Source: Mycobacterium sp. (GTDB lineage: Bacteria > Actinomycetota > Actinomycetes > Mycobacteriales > Mycobacteriaceae). Taken from it: a stretch of DNA of 64,000 nucleotides. Of the stretch, positions 35,408 through 45,030 are shown piece by piece. Location: positions 62,001 to 126,000 of the forward strand of contig JACPVR010000004.1 of NCBI GenBank assembly GCA_016197405.1. The letters are read 5' to 3'. The notes under the pieces were generated by a model, which was not told where the DNA came from, made no database searches, and saw only the letters and a list, made by a program, of their open reading frames with translations. The translations under genes were made by a program, and so were the position numbers. Positions within the stretch are counted from its first letter, which is position 1, and each line of letters opens with the position of its first letter.

Positions 35408-36964
35408 TCAGCGCTGGACGACGCCGCCCTCGACGCCGGTGAATCGCTTGCGCAGCTCGGTCTTGAGGAGCTTGCCGGTGGCGTTGCGGGGCAGCTCGGG
35501 AAGGAGGTGCACTTCGCGGGGGCACTTGAAATGCGCCAGCCGTTCGCGGCACCAGGCGATCAGTTCGTCGGCGCTGGGTTCCTGCTCGGCGGCTGGGTCG
35601 GCCACCACCACCGCGACGACGCGCTCACCCCACTTGTCGTCCGGACCGCCGACCACCGCGGCGTCGAGCACACCGGGGTGACGGAACAGCACCTGCTCGA
35701 CCTCGATGGGGTAGACATTTTCCCCGCCCGAGATGATCATGTCCTTCTTGCGGTCGACGAGCGTGATGTAGCCGTCGGCGTCGATCCGGCCGAGGTCGCC
35801 GGTGTGGAACCAGCCGCCCCGGAAGGCCTCGGCGGTGGTCGCCGGCTTCATCCAGTACCCGACGAACACGTTGGGTCCGCGCACCAGGAGTTCGCCGACG
35901 GTGTCGGCCGGGACGTCCCGGTCGTCGGCGTCCACGATGCGGGCATCGACGTGCATGGCGACCCGGCCGATTGATCCGGCCCGCGTCGTGATGTTGGCGG
36001 CGTCCAAGACCGAGACCATGGGTGCAGTCTCGGTCATCCCAAATCCCTCGGTGAAGGGGACGCCACGTTGCTGCATGAAGTCGATGACAGTCAGCGGCAT
36101 CGGTGCGCCGCCGCCCATGGCCAGACGCAACGCGGAGAGATCGTAGGAGTCGAAGTCGGGCACCTGGGTCAGCGCCGACCACATCGCCGGCACCATGAAC
36201 TGGACGGTGGCGCGGCTTTCGGCCATCGCCTTGAGCGTGCTCACCGGGTTGAACGACGGGAGGATCACGCTGGTCCCGCCGACGTAGAGCAATGGCAGCG
36301 TATGTACCCCGAGCCCGCCGATGTGGAACATGGGGGCGACTGCAACAGTCACGTCGCTGCCGGTCAGGCCTTGTTCGGCGCCCAGCACGTTGATGGCGTT
36401 CCACAGTAGGTTGTCGTGGGTGAGGATGGCGCCCTTCGGGCGGCCGGTGGTGCCCGAGGTGTACATGATGAACGCGGCGTCGCGGCCCTCGACGTCGCTG
36501 TCGAGAGGCTCGGGGGCGCCGCCGGAGAGCAGGTCTGGGTAGGCGATCTCGCCGTCGGCCGGGGCGCCCCCGGCCCGGACCGTGTGGCGGACCCGGACCC
36601 CCGGCTCGGCCAGCGCGCTGACCGCCGCCGCCGCGAGCGGCTCGTGGAACACGAACACGTCGGCGCCGGAGTCGGCGAGGATGTAGCCGATCTCCGGGCC
36701 TGCGAGTCGGACGTTGATCGGGATGGTGATGGCGCCGATCTTCGCGCAGCCGAGGAGGACCTCCATGAACTCGACCGAGTTCACCAGCAGTATGGCCACC
36801 CGGTCCCCCTTGCGGACGCCGAGACGCAACAGGTTCGAAGCGACCTGGTTGGTGCGCCGATCGAAGTCGGAGTACGTGAAGCTGGTGTCACCGCAGACGA
36901 ACGCCGTGCGCTGCCCGTTGAGGAAGGCCCGTTTGGTGACCCACTGACCGATACCGCGATCCAT
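35408..36964 (-). CDS. Acyl-CoA synthetase / AMP-dependent ligase (FadD-like)
   Basis: A 518-residue class I adenylate-forming enzyme that activates a carboxylic acid to its CoA thioester with ATP. The P-loop MYTSGTTGRPKGAIL, the A5 motif GFGMTETAPM, the GWFHTGDLGRIDADGYI region and the C-terminal Lys in PRNATGKLLKTELR are present. GGAGG precedes the ATG at 36964. It lies on the same strand as the acyl-CoA dehydrogenase and carboxylase genes and would make their substrate. Confidence 0.92.
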   Translation of the reverse strand: MDRGIGQWVTKRAFLNGQRTAFVCGDTSFTYSDFDRRTNQVASNLLRLGVRKGDRVAILLVNSVEFMEVLLGCAKIGAITIPINVRLAGPEIGYILADSGADVFVFHEPLAAAAVSALAEPGVRVRHTVRAGGAPADGEIAYPDLLSGGAPEPLDSDVEGRDAAFIMYTSGTTGRPKGAILTHDNLLWNAINVLGAEQGLTGSDVTVAVAPMFHIGGLGVHTLPLLYVGGTSVILPSFNPVSTLKAMAESRATVQFMVPAMWSALTQVPDFDSYDLSALRLAMGGGAPMPLTVIDFMQQRGVPFTEGFGMTETAPMVSVLDAANITTRAGSIGRVAMHVDARIVDADDRDVPADTVGELLVRGPNVFVGYWMKPATTAEAFRGGWFHTGDLGRIDADGYITLVDRKKDMIISGGENVYPIEVEQVLFRHPGVLDAAVVGGPDDKWGERVVAVVVADPAAEQEPSADELIAWCRERLAHFKCPREVHLLPELPRNATGKLLKTELRKRFTGVEGGVVQR

Positions 36965-37090
36965 GTTGATTTGCCTCCTCGGCAGTTTTGGTTGACAAAT
37001 GCTCGGTAAGGCAGGACCCGGCCCCGGCGGGCGACCGATCACCACCGTCCGTCTTGTAGACCGAAGCGGACACGAACGGATGAAGGATGC

Positions 37091-38245
37091 TCAGTATGAG
37101 CGGGGCAGGTTCAGGCTGTGCTGAGCCACATAGTTGAGGATCATCTCTCGGCTGATCGGCGCGGTGCGCATCAGCCGCACCGGGCCCCAGAGAGTGGCCA
37201 GCCCGTACTCGGTGGCCAACCCGTTGCCGCCGTGGGTCTGGATCGCCTGGTCGAGGGCCAGGATGCCGGCCTCCGCCGCAGCGTATTTGGCCATGTTCGA
37301 CGCCTCCGCGGAACCGGGGTCGCCGGCGTCGTGCAGTGAGGCCGCCCGCTGGGTCATCAGCCGGGCCAGCTCCAGCTGGATCTTGGCGTGCGCAAGCGGG
37401 TGGGACAGGCCCTGGTGGGCTCCGATCGGCACGTCCCAGACCTTGCGCTCGCGCGCGTAGGCCGACGCCTTGTCCAGCGCGTAGCGGCCGATGCCGTTGC
37501 CCAGGGCGGCGCCCATGATGCGTTCGGGGTTGAGGCCCATGAACACCTGACGCAGACCGTCGTTTTCCGCGCCGATCAGGTTCTCGGCCGGCACCCGCAC
37601 GTCGTCGAAGAACAGCGTGAACTGCTTCTCCGGTGTCACCGCCTGCACCGGGATGAGGGTCTTGGTCAACCCGGGCGCGTCGGTCGGGACCACCAGCAGG
37701 CTCAGCCGTCCGCGGCCGCGGTCGTCGGTCGCGGTGCGGGTGACGACCAGGATGGCCTCCGCCTCGTCGACGCCGGAAATGTAGTACTTGGTGCCGTTGA
37801 GCACCCAATCCCCACCGACGCGCTTGGCGTGGGTGGAGATGTTGTGAGAGTTCGAGCCCGCATCCGGCTCGGTGATCGCGAACGCCATGATGATCTCGCC
37901 GCTGGCGATGCCCGGCAGCCAGCGCGCCTTTAGCTCGTCGCTGCCGAAAGCCTCGATGATCGTGCCGCAGATGGTGGGGGAGACCACCGTCATCAGCAGC
38001 GGGCAGCCGGCCGCGGCCAGTTCCTCACCGACGATCTGCATGTCGTAGATGCCGCCGCCACCGCCGCCGTACTGCTCGGCGATGTTGACCCCGAGGAACC
38101 CCTGCTTGCCCACGGCCTGCCAGAGTTCCGAACTCTTCTCCCCGCCGAGCGACTTGGCCACGTAGTAGTCGTGCCCGAAGTCCTTGGCGATCTCGGACAC
38201 GGCCTTGCGCAGCGCTCGCCGTTCCTCGGTCTCGTGCAGTTCCAT
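37091..38245 (-). CDS. Acyl-CoA dehydrogenase (FadE-like)
   Basis: A 384-residue flavoenzyme that introduces an alpha,beta double bond into acyl-CoA. FAITEPDAGSNSHNI gives the FAD/acyl-binding loop. The usual YEGT Glu near the C-terminus is absent (RTAPISREMILNYVA), while a Glu occurs at about E241 in GLNPERIMG, the position used by isovaleryl-CoA dehydrogenase-type enzymes. AGGAG precedes the ATG. It stands between FadD and the carboxylase genes, with 58 bp to the biotin subunit gene. It could serve as a citronellyl-CoA-type dehydrogenase. Confidence 0.9.
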   Translation of the reverse strand: MELHETEERRALRKAVSEIAKDFGHDYYVAKSLGGEKSSELWQAVGKQGFLGVNIAEQYGGGGGGIYDMQIVGEELAAAGCPLLMTVVSPTICGTIIEAFGSDELKARWLPGIASGEIIMAFAITEPDAGSNSHNISTHAKRVGGDWVLNGTKYYISGVDEAEAILVVTRTATDDRGRGRLSLLVVPTDAPGLTKTLIPVQAVTPEKQFTLFFDDVRVPAENLIGAENDGLRQVFMGLNPERIMGAALGNGIGRYALDKASAYARERKVWDVPIGAHQGLSHPLAHAKIQLELARLMTQRAASLHDAGDPGSAEASNMAKYAAAEAGILALDQAIQTHGGNGLATEYGLATLWGPVRLMRTAPISREMILNYVAQHSLNLPRSY

Positions 38246-38303
38246 ACCGCTCTCCTACTTCGAAGTCACCCGCCACCGGGGCCGGTGACGGGTCTGATGG
38301 TGC

Positions 38304-40325
38304 TCAATCCTCGTCTGCACTGTCGGCCGCTCCGACCACCGCGAGGGCATCGCCGGTGGACACCTGCTGACCCACCTCGACCGAGAGTTCGGCGACGATC
38401 CCGTCGATCGGGCTGGCGATGGTGTGTTCCATCTTCATCGCCTCCACCACGACCAAGGCCTGCCCGGCCGTCACGACGTCGCCCGCGGCGACGGGCAGCC
38501 GGATCACCGAACCCGGCATAGGCGCCGTCAGCGAGCCCGCCGGCTTGAGCGTGCTGGGGTCCAGGAACCGCGGTACCTGGGTGAACGCAGTGGACCCGGC
38601 AGGGCTGTCAACGTAGGCGATGTCGCCGTCGAGGACGACGTCGTAGCCGCGCCGTACCCCGCCGGTCTCCAGGACCACCCGGTCCGGCCGCTGCACGAGC
38701 ACCCTGACGTCCTCGACCGGTTTGCCGTTGACTTCGACCTCGACGCCGTCGCGGAGCAGCGCATAGCCCACCCGACGCTCGCGGCCGTCGGCGGTCAGCC
38801 ATCCGGTGGACTGCAGTTGGGACGGGTTGTTGCGCCACCCGGCAGGCAGCGTCGGCTGGACGGGGGCCGCCGCGCGGCGTCCCGCGACCTGGGCGAGTGT
38901 GGCCGCGATGGCGTGCAAGCCCTCCCCGTCGCGGTCGATGAGGGCTGCGCCGAGGTCGGCCACGTCGTGGCGGTCGAGGAACCCGGTGTCGGTGCCGCGT
39001 CCGGCGAACTCGTCGTGGCGCAGAACGCGAACCAGCAGATCCCGGTTGGTGGTGAGTCCGTGGATCCGGGCGCCGGCGAGCGCGGCGGACAGCGCGCCGA
39101 GCGCCTCGGCGCGGGTGGGCGCCCAGGCGATCACCTTGGCCAGCATGGCGTCATAGTGGTGGCTGACCACCGAGCCGTCGCGCACGCCGGAGTCCACCCG
39201 GACCCCGACGTGGTCGGGGATCTGCATCGTGCGCAGCGTTCCGGTCTGCGGCAGGTAGCCCTTCGTGGGGTCCTCGGCGTAGAGCCGGGCCTCGACCGCG
39301 TGGCCGGTGATCCGCGGCTTGCTCACCTCGGCAGGCAGTGGCCGACCCATCGCCACCAGCAACTGCAGGCGCACGAGGTCGAGCCCGGTGACGAGTTCGG
39401 TGACCGGGTGCTCGACCTGCAGCCGGGTGTTCATCTCCAGGAAGGCGAACGTCCCGTCGTCATCGCCGCCGTTCGCGTCGAGGACGAACTCGACCGTTCC
39501 GGCCCCGACGTAACCCACGGCCTGTGCCGCCGCGACCGCCGCCGCGCCCATCCGGGCGCGCAGGTCGTCGTCGACGACGGGCGAGGGCGCCTCCTCGATG
39601 ACCTTTTGGTGGCGGCGCTGCACCGAGCACTCCCGCTCGAACAGCGAGACAACCGTGCCGTGCATGTCGGCCAACAGCTGGATCTCAACGTGGCGGGGAC
39701 GCTGCACGTACCGCTCGAGGAACACCGTGCCGTCCGAGAACGCCGACATCGCCTCGCGCGAGGCCGAGGCCACGGCTCCGTCGAGGTCGTCGGCCGACTC
39801 GACAACCCGCATGCCGCGCCCGCCGCCACCCGCGCTCGCCTTGACCAGCAGCGGGTAGCCGATCTCGGCGCCGAGCTTGCGCAGCTTGTCGGGGTCCAGG
39901 CCGGTCGCGTCGCCGCCCGGGAGAACCGGCACGCCCGCATCGGCCATCATCGCCTTGGCCGTCAGCTTGGAACCCATCGCGTCGATGGCATCCGGCGGCG
40001 GGCCGACGAACACGAGCCCGGCGTCGGCGCAGGCCCGCGCGAAGCCGGCGTTCTCCGACATGAAGCCGTAGCCGGGATGCACGGCGTCGGCGCCGGTGAG
40101 GAGGGCGGCGGCGATCACCCGGTCACCGTCGAGGTAGGTCTCCGCCGGCGAGGAACCCGGTAGCCGGACGGCCTCGTCGGCATCGTCCACGTGCCAGGCG
40201 TCGGCGTCGGCGTCGGAGTACACGGCGACGGTCGCGATGCCGAGTTCGCGACAGGTGCGAAACACGCGTCGGGCGATCTCTCCCCGGTTGGCCACCAGCA
40301 GCTTCTTGATCACGGGCATCGCCAT
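38304..40325 (-). CDS. Biotin-dependent acyl-CoA carboxylase, alpha subunit (biotin carboxylase + BCCP)
   Basis: A 673-residue protein: biotin-carboxylase domain (KLLVANRGEIARRV at the start, ATP-grasp glycine loop KASAGGGGRGMRVVES), a middle linker, and a C-terminal biotinyl domain with AMKMEH, biotinylated Lys about 631. Length fits methylcrotonyl- or geranyl-CoA carboxylase alpha subunits rather than acetyl-CoA carboxylase BC alone. The ATG at 40325 overlaps the beta-subunit stop by 1 nt. Confidence 0.92.
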   Translation of the reverse strand: MAMPVIKKLLVANRGEIARRVFRTCRELGIATVAVYSDADADAWHVDDADEAVRLPGSSPAETYLDGDRVIAAALLTGADAVHPGYGFMSENAGFARACADAGLVFVGPPPDAIDAMGSKLTAKAMMADAGVPVLPGGDATGLDPDKLRKLGAEIGYPLLVKASAGGGGRGMRVVESADDLDGAVASASREAMSAFSDGTVFLERYVQRPRHVEIQLLADMHGTVVSLFERECSVQRRHQKVIEEAPSPVVDDDLRARMGAAAVAAAQAVGYVGAGTVEFVLDANGGDDDGTFAFLEMNTRLQVEHPVTELVTGLDLVRLQLLVAMGRPLPAEVSKPRITGHAVEARLYAEDPTKGYLPQTGTLRTMQIPDHVGVRVDSGVRDGSVVSHHYDAMLAKVIAWAPTRAEALGALSAALAGARIHGLTTNRDLLVRVLRHDEFAGRGTDTGFLDRHDVADLGAALIDRDGEGLHAIAATLAQVAGRRAAAPVQPTLPAGWRNNPSQLQSTGWLTADGRERRVGYALLRDGVEVEVNGKPVEDVRVLVQRPDRVVLETGGVRRGYDVVLDGDIAYVDSPAGSTAFTQVPRFLDPSTLKPAGSLTAPMPGSVIRLPVAAGDVVTAGQALVVVEAMKMEHTIASPIDGIVAELSVEVGQQVSTGDALAVVGAADSADED

Positions 40326-41944
40326 CACATCCGGAACACGCCGTAGCCACGCTGGCCACGGATCTCGCTGTTGTGGACCACGGAAAGGCAGAACCCGAGA
40401 ACGGTACGGGTGTCGCGCGGGTCGATGATCCCGTCGTCGTAGAGCCTGCCGCTGTTGGCCAGCGCCAACGACTCACGCTCGATCTGGCCCTCGACGGCAG
40501 CGCGCATCTGGGCGTCGGCCTCCTCGTCGAACGGGAGCCCCCGGTCGGCGGCCGACTCGCGGGCCACGATCGACAGCACGCCCGCGAGCTGGGCCGGGCC
40601 CATGACGGCCGAACGCGAGTTGGGCCAGGTGAACAGGAAGCGGGGAAAGTAGGACCGCCCGCACATCCCGTAATTGCCCGCACCGTAGGACGCGCCCATC
40701 ACGATCGTCAGGTGTGGGACAGCGCTGTTGGAGACGGCGTTGATCATCTTCGCGCCGTCCTTGATGATGCCACCCTGCTCGTACTCCGCGCCGACCATGT
40801 AGCCGGTGGTGTTCTGCAGAAACACCAGTGGCGTGTCGATCTGGTTCGCCAGCTGAATAAACTGGGCGGCCTTCTCCGCCTCCTCGCTGAACAGGATTCC
40901 GCGCGCGTTGGCAAGGATCCCTACCGGGTATCCGTGGATCGAGGCCCAACCGGTGACCAGCGAGGTGCCGTATAGCGGCTTGAACTCGTCGAAGGCGGAC
41001 CCGTCCACGATTCGGGCGATGACATCACGTGGGTCGAAGGGAACCTTCGGGTCCACCGAAGCGATCCCGAGGAGTTGGTCGGGGTCTCGCAGCGGGGGGG
41101 TCGGTGGCTGTGTCGGGCCGGGCCCGAGCTTGCGCCAGTTCAGTCTGGCCATGATGCGCCGCCCGATCCGGATGGCGTCCTGCTCGTCCTCGGCCATGTA
41201 GTCGGCCAGCCCGGAGGTGCGGGCGTGCATGTCGGCGCCGCCGAGCGACTCGTCGTCGGACACTTCGCCGGTCGCCATCTTCACCAGCGGCGGACCACCG
41301 AGGAAGACCTTGGACCGGTTGCGGACCATCACCACGTAATCACACATGCCGGGGATGTACGCGCCGCCTGCCGTCGAGTTACCGAATACCAGCGCCAGTG
41401 TCGGCAGGCCCTGCGCGCTGTGCTGGGTGAGGTCGTTGAATAGCTGGCCCCCGGGCACGAAGATCTCGGCCTGCGTGGGCAGGTCCGCCCCGCCCGACTC
41501 GACGACGTTGATGATGGGCAGCCGGTTCTCGCGGGCGACTGCCATGCCCCGGAACACTTTTCGGAAGGTGTAGGGGTTCGAGGCTCCGCCGCGCACGGTC
41601 GGGTCGTGCGCGATGATCATCGACTCGACGCCTTCGACGATGCCGATGCCGACCACAACGCTGCCGCCCACCGGAAACTTCGTGCCCCACGCCGCGAACG
41701 GACAGAGTTCCAGGAAGGCCGTGTCGGGGTCGATGAGCAGCTCGACGCGCTCCCGAGCCAGCATCTTGCCGCGGCTACGGTGCCGGGCGACGTACTTCTC
41801 GCCGCCGCCACCGTTGGCCAGCGCCAGCTGTTCGGCGAGCGCATGGAGCTGCGCGATGAGTCCCTCGCGATTCTCGAGGTATACCGGCGCGCGGGTGTCG
41901 ACCCGGTCGGGCAGGACGTCAATCAACTTTCCTCCAGGTGACAT
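40325..41944 (-). CDS. Acyl-CoA carboxylase, beta (carboxyltransferase) subunit
   Basis: A 539-residue crotonase-fold carboxyltransferase. GGSVVVGIGIVEGVESMIIA, FGNSTAGGAYIPGMCDYVVM and the oxyanion segment VMGASYGAGNYGMCGRSYFP are characteristic, and the last of these is typical of methylcrotonyl/geranyl-CoA-type subunits. It transfers carboxyl from biotin to a 3-methyl-2-enoyl-CoA in that group. The ATG at 41944 has AGGAG about 10 nt upstream. It is the promoter-proximal gene of this cluster, divergent from a second acyl-CoA dehydrogenase. Confidence 0.92.
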   Translation of the reverse strand: MSPGGKLIDVLPDRVDTRAPVYLENREGLIAQLHALAEQLALANGGGGEKYVARHRSRGKMLARERVELLIDPDTAFLELCPFAAWGTKFPVGGSVVVGIGIVEGVESMIIAHDPTVRGGASNPYTFRKVFRGMAVARENRLPIINVVESGGADLPTQAEIFVPGGQLFNDLTQHSAQGLPTLALVFGNSTAGGAYIPGMCDYVVMVRNRSKVFLGGPPLVKMATGEVSDDESLGGADMHARTSGLADYMAEDEQDAIRIGRRIMARLNWRKLGPGPTQPPTPPLRDPDQLLGIASVDPKVPFDPRDVIARIVDGSAFDEFKPLYGTSLVTGWASIHGYPVGILANARGILFSEEAEKAAQFIQLANQIDTPLVFLQNTTGYMVGAEYEQGGIIKDGAKMINAVSNSAVPHLTIVMGASYGAGNYGMCGRSYFPRFLFTWPNSRSAVMGPAQLAGVLSIVARESAADRGLPFDEEADAQMRAAVEGQIERESLALANSGRLYDDGIIDPRDTRTVLGFCLSVVHNSEIRGQRGYGVFRM

Positions 41945-42053
41945 CAACGTCGATCTCCTGACACGCTACGTTATCGGTCATTAACATTCGACGACAATGG
42001 GGTCGACGTGGCAATCGTGCCGTCCCCGAGTGATCACAGCAGGAGCAACTCAC
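41945..42053. promoter_or_regulatory. Divergent promoter region between carboxylase and acyl-CoA dehydrogenase genes
   Basis: A 109-bp spacer serving genes on both strands. GTTA and TAAC flank an 8-nt centre at about 41970-41985, and a TACGTTA element there recurs near 61217, just upstream of the hydratase gene of the AtuA-like operon. A shared regulator is possible; the match is short. Confidence 0.3.
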
Positions 42054-43232
42054 ATGAAACAGCCGGATCAGCGGGAAGCGGAGGCGGCCGCAGCCGACCC
42101 GTGGATGACGCCCGAGCGCATCTCGTTGCGCAACCTCGCGATGTCGTTCACCCAGAAGGAGATCGTTCCTCACCTGCAAGACTGGGAGGACGCCGGAGAG
42201 CTCCCTAGAGAACTCCACCGCCGCGCAGCCGCAGCGGGGTTGCTGGGCATCGGGTTCGCCGAAGAGATCGGTGGCTCCGGCGGTGACCTGCGCGACCTGG
42301 TGCTGCTCACCGAGGCCGTGATGGAGGCCGGCGGCTCGTCGGGCTTACTGGCCAGCCTACTTACGCATCACATCGCAGTGCCCCATATGGCCGCGCAGGG
42401 CGATCCCGAGCAGATCCGCAGCTTCGTGGCGCCGACCCTGGCCGGGGAGAAGATCGGCAGCCTTGGCATCACCGAACCCGACACCGGTTCTGACGTCGCC
42501 GGCATCCGCACTACCGCACGGCGCGACGGCGACCACTACGTGGTCAACGGTGCGAAGCTGTTCATCACCTCGGGTGTCCGCGCCGATTTCGTGACCACCG
42601 CCGTGCGTACCGGCGGCCCGGGCCCGTCGGGGATTTCTCTGCTCGTGGTGGAGCGTGGCGCCACGGGTTTCTTGGTCTCGCGGGCACTGAAGAAGATGGG
42701 CTGGCTGTGCTCCGATACCGCCGAACTCGGATTCACCGACGTGCGCGTGCCGGTGGTCAATCTGGTTGGCCCCGAAGGCAGCGGATTCCTGCAGATCATG
42801 CAACAGTTCCAGGTCGAACGTGCTTTCATCGCCGTCCAGTGCTACGCCACGGCCCAGCGCTGCCTCGACCTGACGCTGGATTGGGTGAAGAAGCGCGAAA
42901 CCTTCGGTCGACCGCTATCCACCCGACAGGTGGTGCGGCACAAGATCGTCGATATCGCGACGGCCGTCGACGTCGCCCGTACGTACACCCGTGCCGCTGT
43001 GGACCGCATCGTCGCCGGAGACACCGACGTGCGGATGGTCTCGATGGCCAAGAACCAAGCCGTAGAGGCCTGCGCGCTCGCCGTTGACACGGCCGTCCAA
43101 CTATACGGTGGCATGGGCTACCTACGCGAGACCGAGGTCGAAAGGCACTATCGCGATTCGCGCATCCTGGGTATCGGGGGCGGCACCACCGAAATCATGA
43201 AGGAGATCATCGCCAAGCAGATTGGCCTCTGA
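42054..43232 (+). CDS. Acyl-CoA dehydrogenase, isovaleryl-CoA dehydrogenase-like
   Basis: A 392-residue flavoenzyme. GITEPDTGSDVAGIRT gives the FAD loop and QLYGGMGYLRE the dimer contact. The C-terminal motif is GIGGGTTEIMKE, with Gly where most acyl-CoA dehydrogenases have the catalytic Glu; a Glu is at about E255 (QFQVERAF), as in isovaleryl-CoA dehydrogenase. AGGAG precedes the ATG at 42054. It is divergent from the carboxylase genes, which would act on its product. Confidence 0.92.
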   Translation: MKQPDQREAEAAAADPWMTPERISLRNLAMSFTQKEIVPHLQDWEDAGELPRELHRRAAAAGLLGIGFAEEIGGSGGDLRDLVLLTEAVMEAGGSSGLLASLLTHHIAVPHMAAQGDPEQIRSFVAPTLAGEKIGSLGITEPDTGSDVAGIRTTARRDGDHYVVNGAKLFITSGVRADFVTTAVRTGGPGPSGISLLVVERGATGFLVSRALKKMGWLCSDTAELGFTDVRVPVVNLVGPEGSGFLQIMQQFQVERAFIAVQCYATAQRCLDLTLDWVKKRETFGRPLSTRQVVRHKIVDIATAVDVARTYTRAAVDRIVAGDTDVRMVSMAKNQAVEACALAVDTAVQLYGGMGYLRETEVERHYRDSRILGIGGGTTEIMKEIIAKQIGL

Positions 43233-43379
43233 GTGAAGCCGCCATTCGACAGCAGGAGCGTCGGCTTGGCAGGTCGACGAGACGGACCTTCCACCGTTTC
43301 TAAGGTAAGTCAACGGTGTGTCACGACCCCTGCGGCCAATGCAGCCTCCGCCACCGGGAAATTGCCTCCGGAGTACCAG

Positions 43380-44021
43380 CTAGCCAAACTTATCAACCAC
43401 GTAGCGGCGAGCCAGCGTCTCAGCAAGTCTACTCGTATGTTCGACGATGTCGACCTGACTTACATCGACCAGTAGTCCTGCGTGCCAAGCGCTGATCAGT
43501 TCGACGAAGCCGCCGACCGCTACAAACGTGTCCATACGCAGAGCCATTTCGTCTGCGTCAGGCTTCAGATGCGGCTTGCTGGCGGCCATGACGAGCTGGG
43601 TTGCTTCCTGCAAGGCCACCGCTCGGCGATCTTGCAATGTTGAACTGCCGACGTGCTGTGTCAGCAGGATCTGTGCTCGCCCGGCATCCTGCGCGATGCG
43701 GAGAACAACGATCGAGATTGCGGCGCGAATGGTTTCGATCGGTGGTTGACCGACGCGTTCGGCAAATGTTGCCGAAACCTCGCCGAGCATCTCGTCCCGC
43801 ACGTTGTCCCACGCTGCTACGAGCAACTCATCGCGCGTCTTGAACTCCTCGTAGAAATATCGGTCGTTCAGCGCGGCTCTGGAGCAGACCCCACGCATTG
43901 TCACGGCAGCCCATCCGCTTTCCGTCCAGATCTCCGTCGCCGCGTTCACTAGGCGCCGCCGCCGGTCAGCCCGTCGTTCGGCGCCAGTACGCCCGCCCCA
44001 CCTTGCTGCCTTTGTCCGCAC
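43380..44021 (-). CDS. TetR-family regulator (paralog of the one at 22695-23336)
   Basis: A 213-residue regulator. The N-terminus RTKAARWGGRTGAERRADRR leads into the helix-turn-helix (LVNAATEIWTESGWAAVTMR, GVCSRAALNDRYFYEEF). By eye about three quarters identical to the TetR beside the MmpL gene. The GTG at 44021 is supported by conservation of the start with the paralog. A perfect 11-bp-arm palindrome spans the start codon. It is divergent from the SDR/diiron/BVMO operon, its probable target. Confidence 0.88.
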   Translation of the reverse strand: MRTKAARWGGRTGAERRADRRRRLVNAATEIWTESGWAAVTMRGVCSRAALNDRYFYEEFKTRDELLVAAWDNVRDEMLGEVSATFAERVGQPPIETIRAAISIVVLRIAQDAGRAQILLTQHVGSSTLQDRRAVALQEATQLVMAASKPHLKPDADEMALRMDTFVAVGGFVELISAWHAGLLVDVSQVDIVEHTSRLAETLARRYVVDKFG

Positions 44022-44043
44022 GAATACATCTTGACAAAGGCAG
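44006..44043. promoter_or_regulatory. Palindromic operator spanning the tetR start codon
   Basis: CTGCCTTTGTC and GACAAAGGCAG are exact reverse complements separated by 16 nt. One arm lies inside the first codons of the TetR gene and the other just upstream, so bound repressor would cover the start. A TTGACA hexamer at 44031-44036 on the plus strand may belong to the divergent operon promoter. Confidence 0.6.
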
Positions 44044-44162
44044 GAGCGCCGCATCAAACTGGTGGCAGGCGACCACAATTGTGTTCGCCGCCACCAGATG
44101 GCTGCAGGCCGGCTTGTCTCACAGGTCAGGCGTCGCCGTAATCTGCAAAGGATTCAGTAGTG

Positions 44163-44999
44163 ATGGATATCTTGAGGTGGGACAGACCGCCTCGCCTGAG
44201 CCGCCGCGCCAACGCGGTCGTAACGGGAGCGGGCAGCGGAATTGGCCGTGCCTTCGCGGTGGAGCTCGCCCGTAGAGGTGGACGAGTGGTGTGTGCCGAC
44301 ATCGACCCGGTGCGTGCCAAGGAGACGGTCGGGCTCGTCGTCCAAGCCGGCGGCGAGGGGCTCGACATCGCATGCGATGTCACGGACGAAGAGCAGGTCC
44401 GCGAACTCGCCGACAGCGCCGAGAAGTGGTTCGGCGCGGCAGCCAGCCTGGTGATCAACAACGCGGGCATCGGAATCGGTGGCAATGTCATCGGCGCGAC
44501 GCCCAAGCGGGACTGGGAAGCGACACTTTCAGTCAACTTGTGGGGAGTGATTTACGGCTGCGAGATCTTCGTACCGCGACTTCGTGCGAAGGGCAGCGGG
44601 GGAATTATCAACGTCGCATCGGCTGCAAGTTTTGGAGCAGCGCCCCGGATGGGTGCCTATAACGTCAGCAAGGCCGGCGTGCTCTCGCTATCCGAGACTT
44701 TGGCGGCCGAGCTGAGTGGTACTGGTGTGGCGGTGACTGTACTGTGCCCGACATTTGTCAAGACCAACATCGTCGATAACCCTGGTATTGAGGAGTCGGC
44801 CGCCAAGCTGGCAACGAATTTGATGAAGTGGACCGGCGTGTCGGCGGAATCGGTGGCGCGCAAAACGTTGGACGCGAACGATCGCGGTCAGTTGCACGTC
44901 CTACCCCAAGTCGACGCGAAGATTCTCTGGTTATTTAAGCGGGCAGTGCCTGCCACGTATACCCGTGCGCTCGGTTTGGTTGAGCGAATCGCGCGCTAA
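44163..44999 (+). CDS. Short-chain dehydrogenase/reductase
   Basis: A 278-residue classical SDR that interconverts an alcohol and a ketone with NAD(P). VTGAGSGIGRAFAVELAR near residue 20 is the cofactor motif, with NNAG, the catalytic Ser in NVASAAS and YNVSK. An Asp after the second strand (VCADIDP) suggests NAD(H). The ATG at 44163 has AAAGGA about 10 nt upstream. First gene of the operon ahead of the diiron protein and BVMOs; it would supply the ketone to the BVMOs. Confidence 0.9.
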   Translation: MDILRWDRPPRLSRRANAVVTGAGSGIGRAFAVELARRGGRVVCADIDPVRAKETVGLVVQAGGEGLDIACDVTDEEQVRELADSAEKWFGAAASLVINNAGIGIGGNVIGATPKRDWEATLSVNLWGVIYGCEIFVPRLRAKGSGGIINVASAASFGAAPRMGAYNVSKAGVLSLSETLAAELSGTGVAVTVLCPTFVKTNIVDNPGIEESAAKLATNLMKWTGVSAESVARKTLDANDRGQLHVLPQVDAKILWLFKRAVPATYTRALGLVERIAR

Positions 45000-45030
45000 G
45001 TCATTCCAGACAAAGACAAAGGAGACTCCA

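Noticed and set aside
38424..40163. A 579-codon plus-strand open frame opposite the carboxylase alpha-subunit gene
   Set aside because: It is a GC-rich antisense shadow; it has no family signatures, while the minus strand encodes clear biotin-carboxylase and BCCP motifs.
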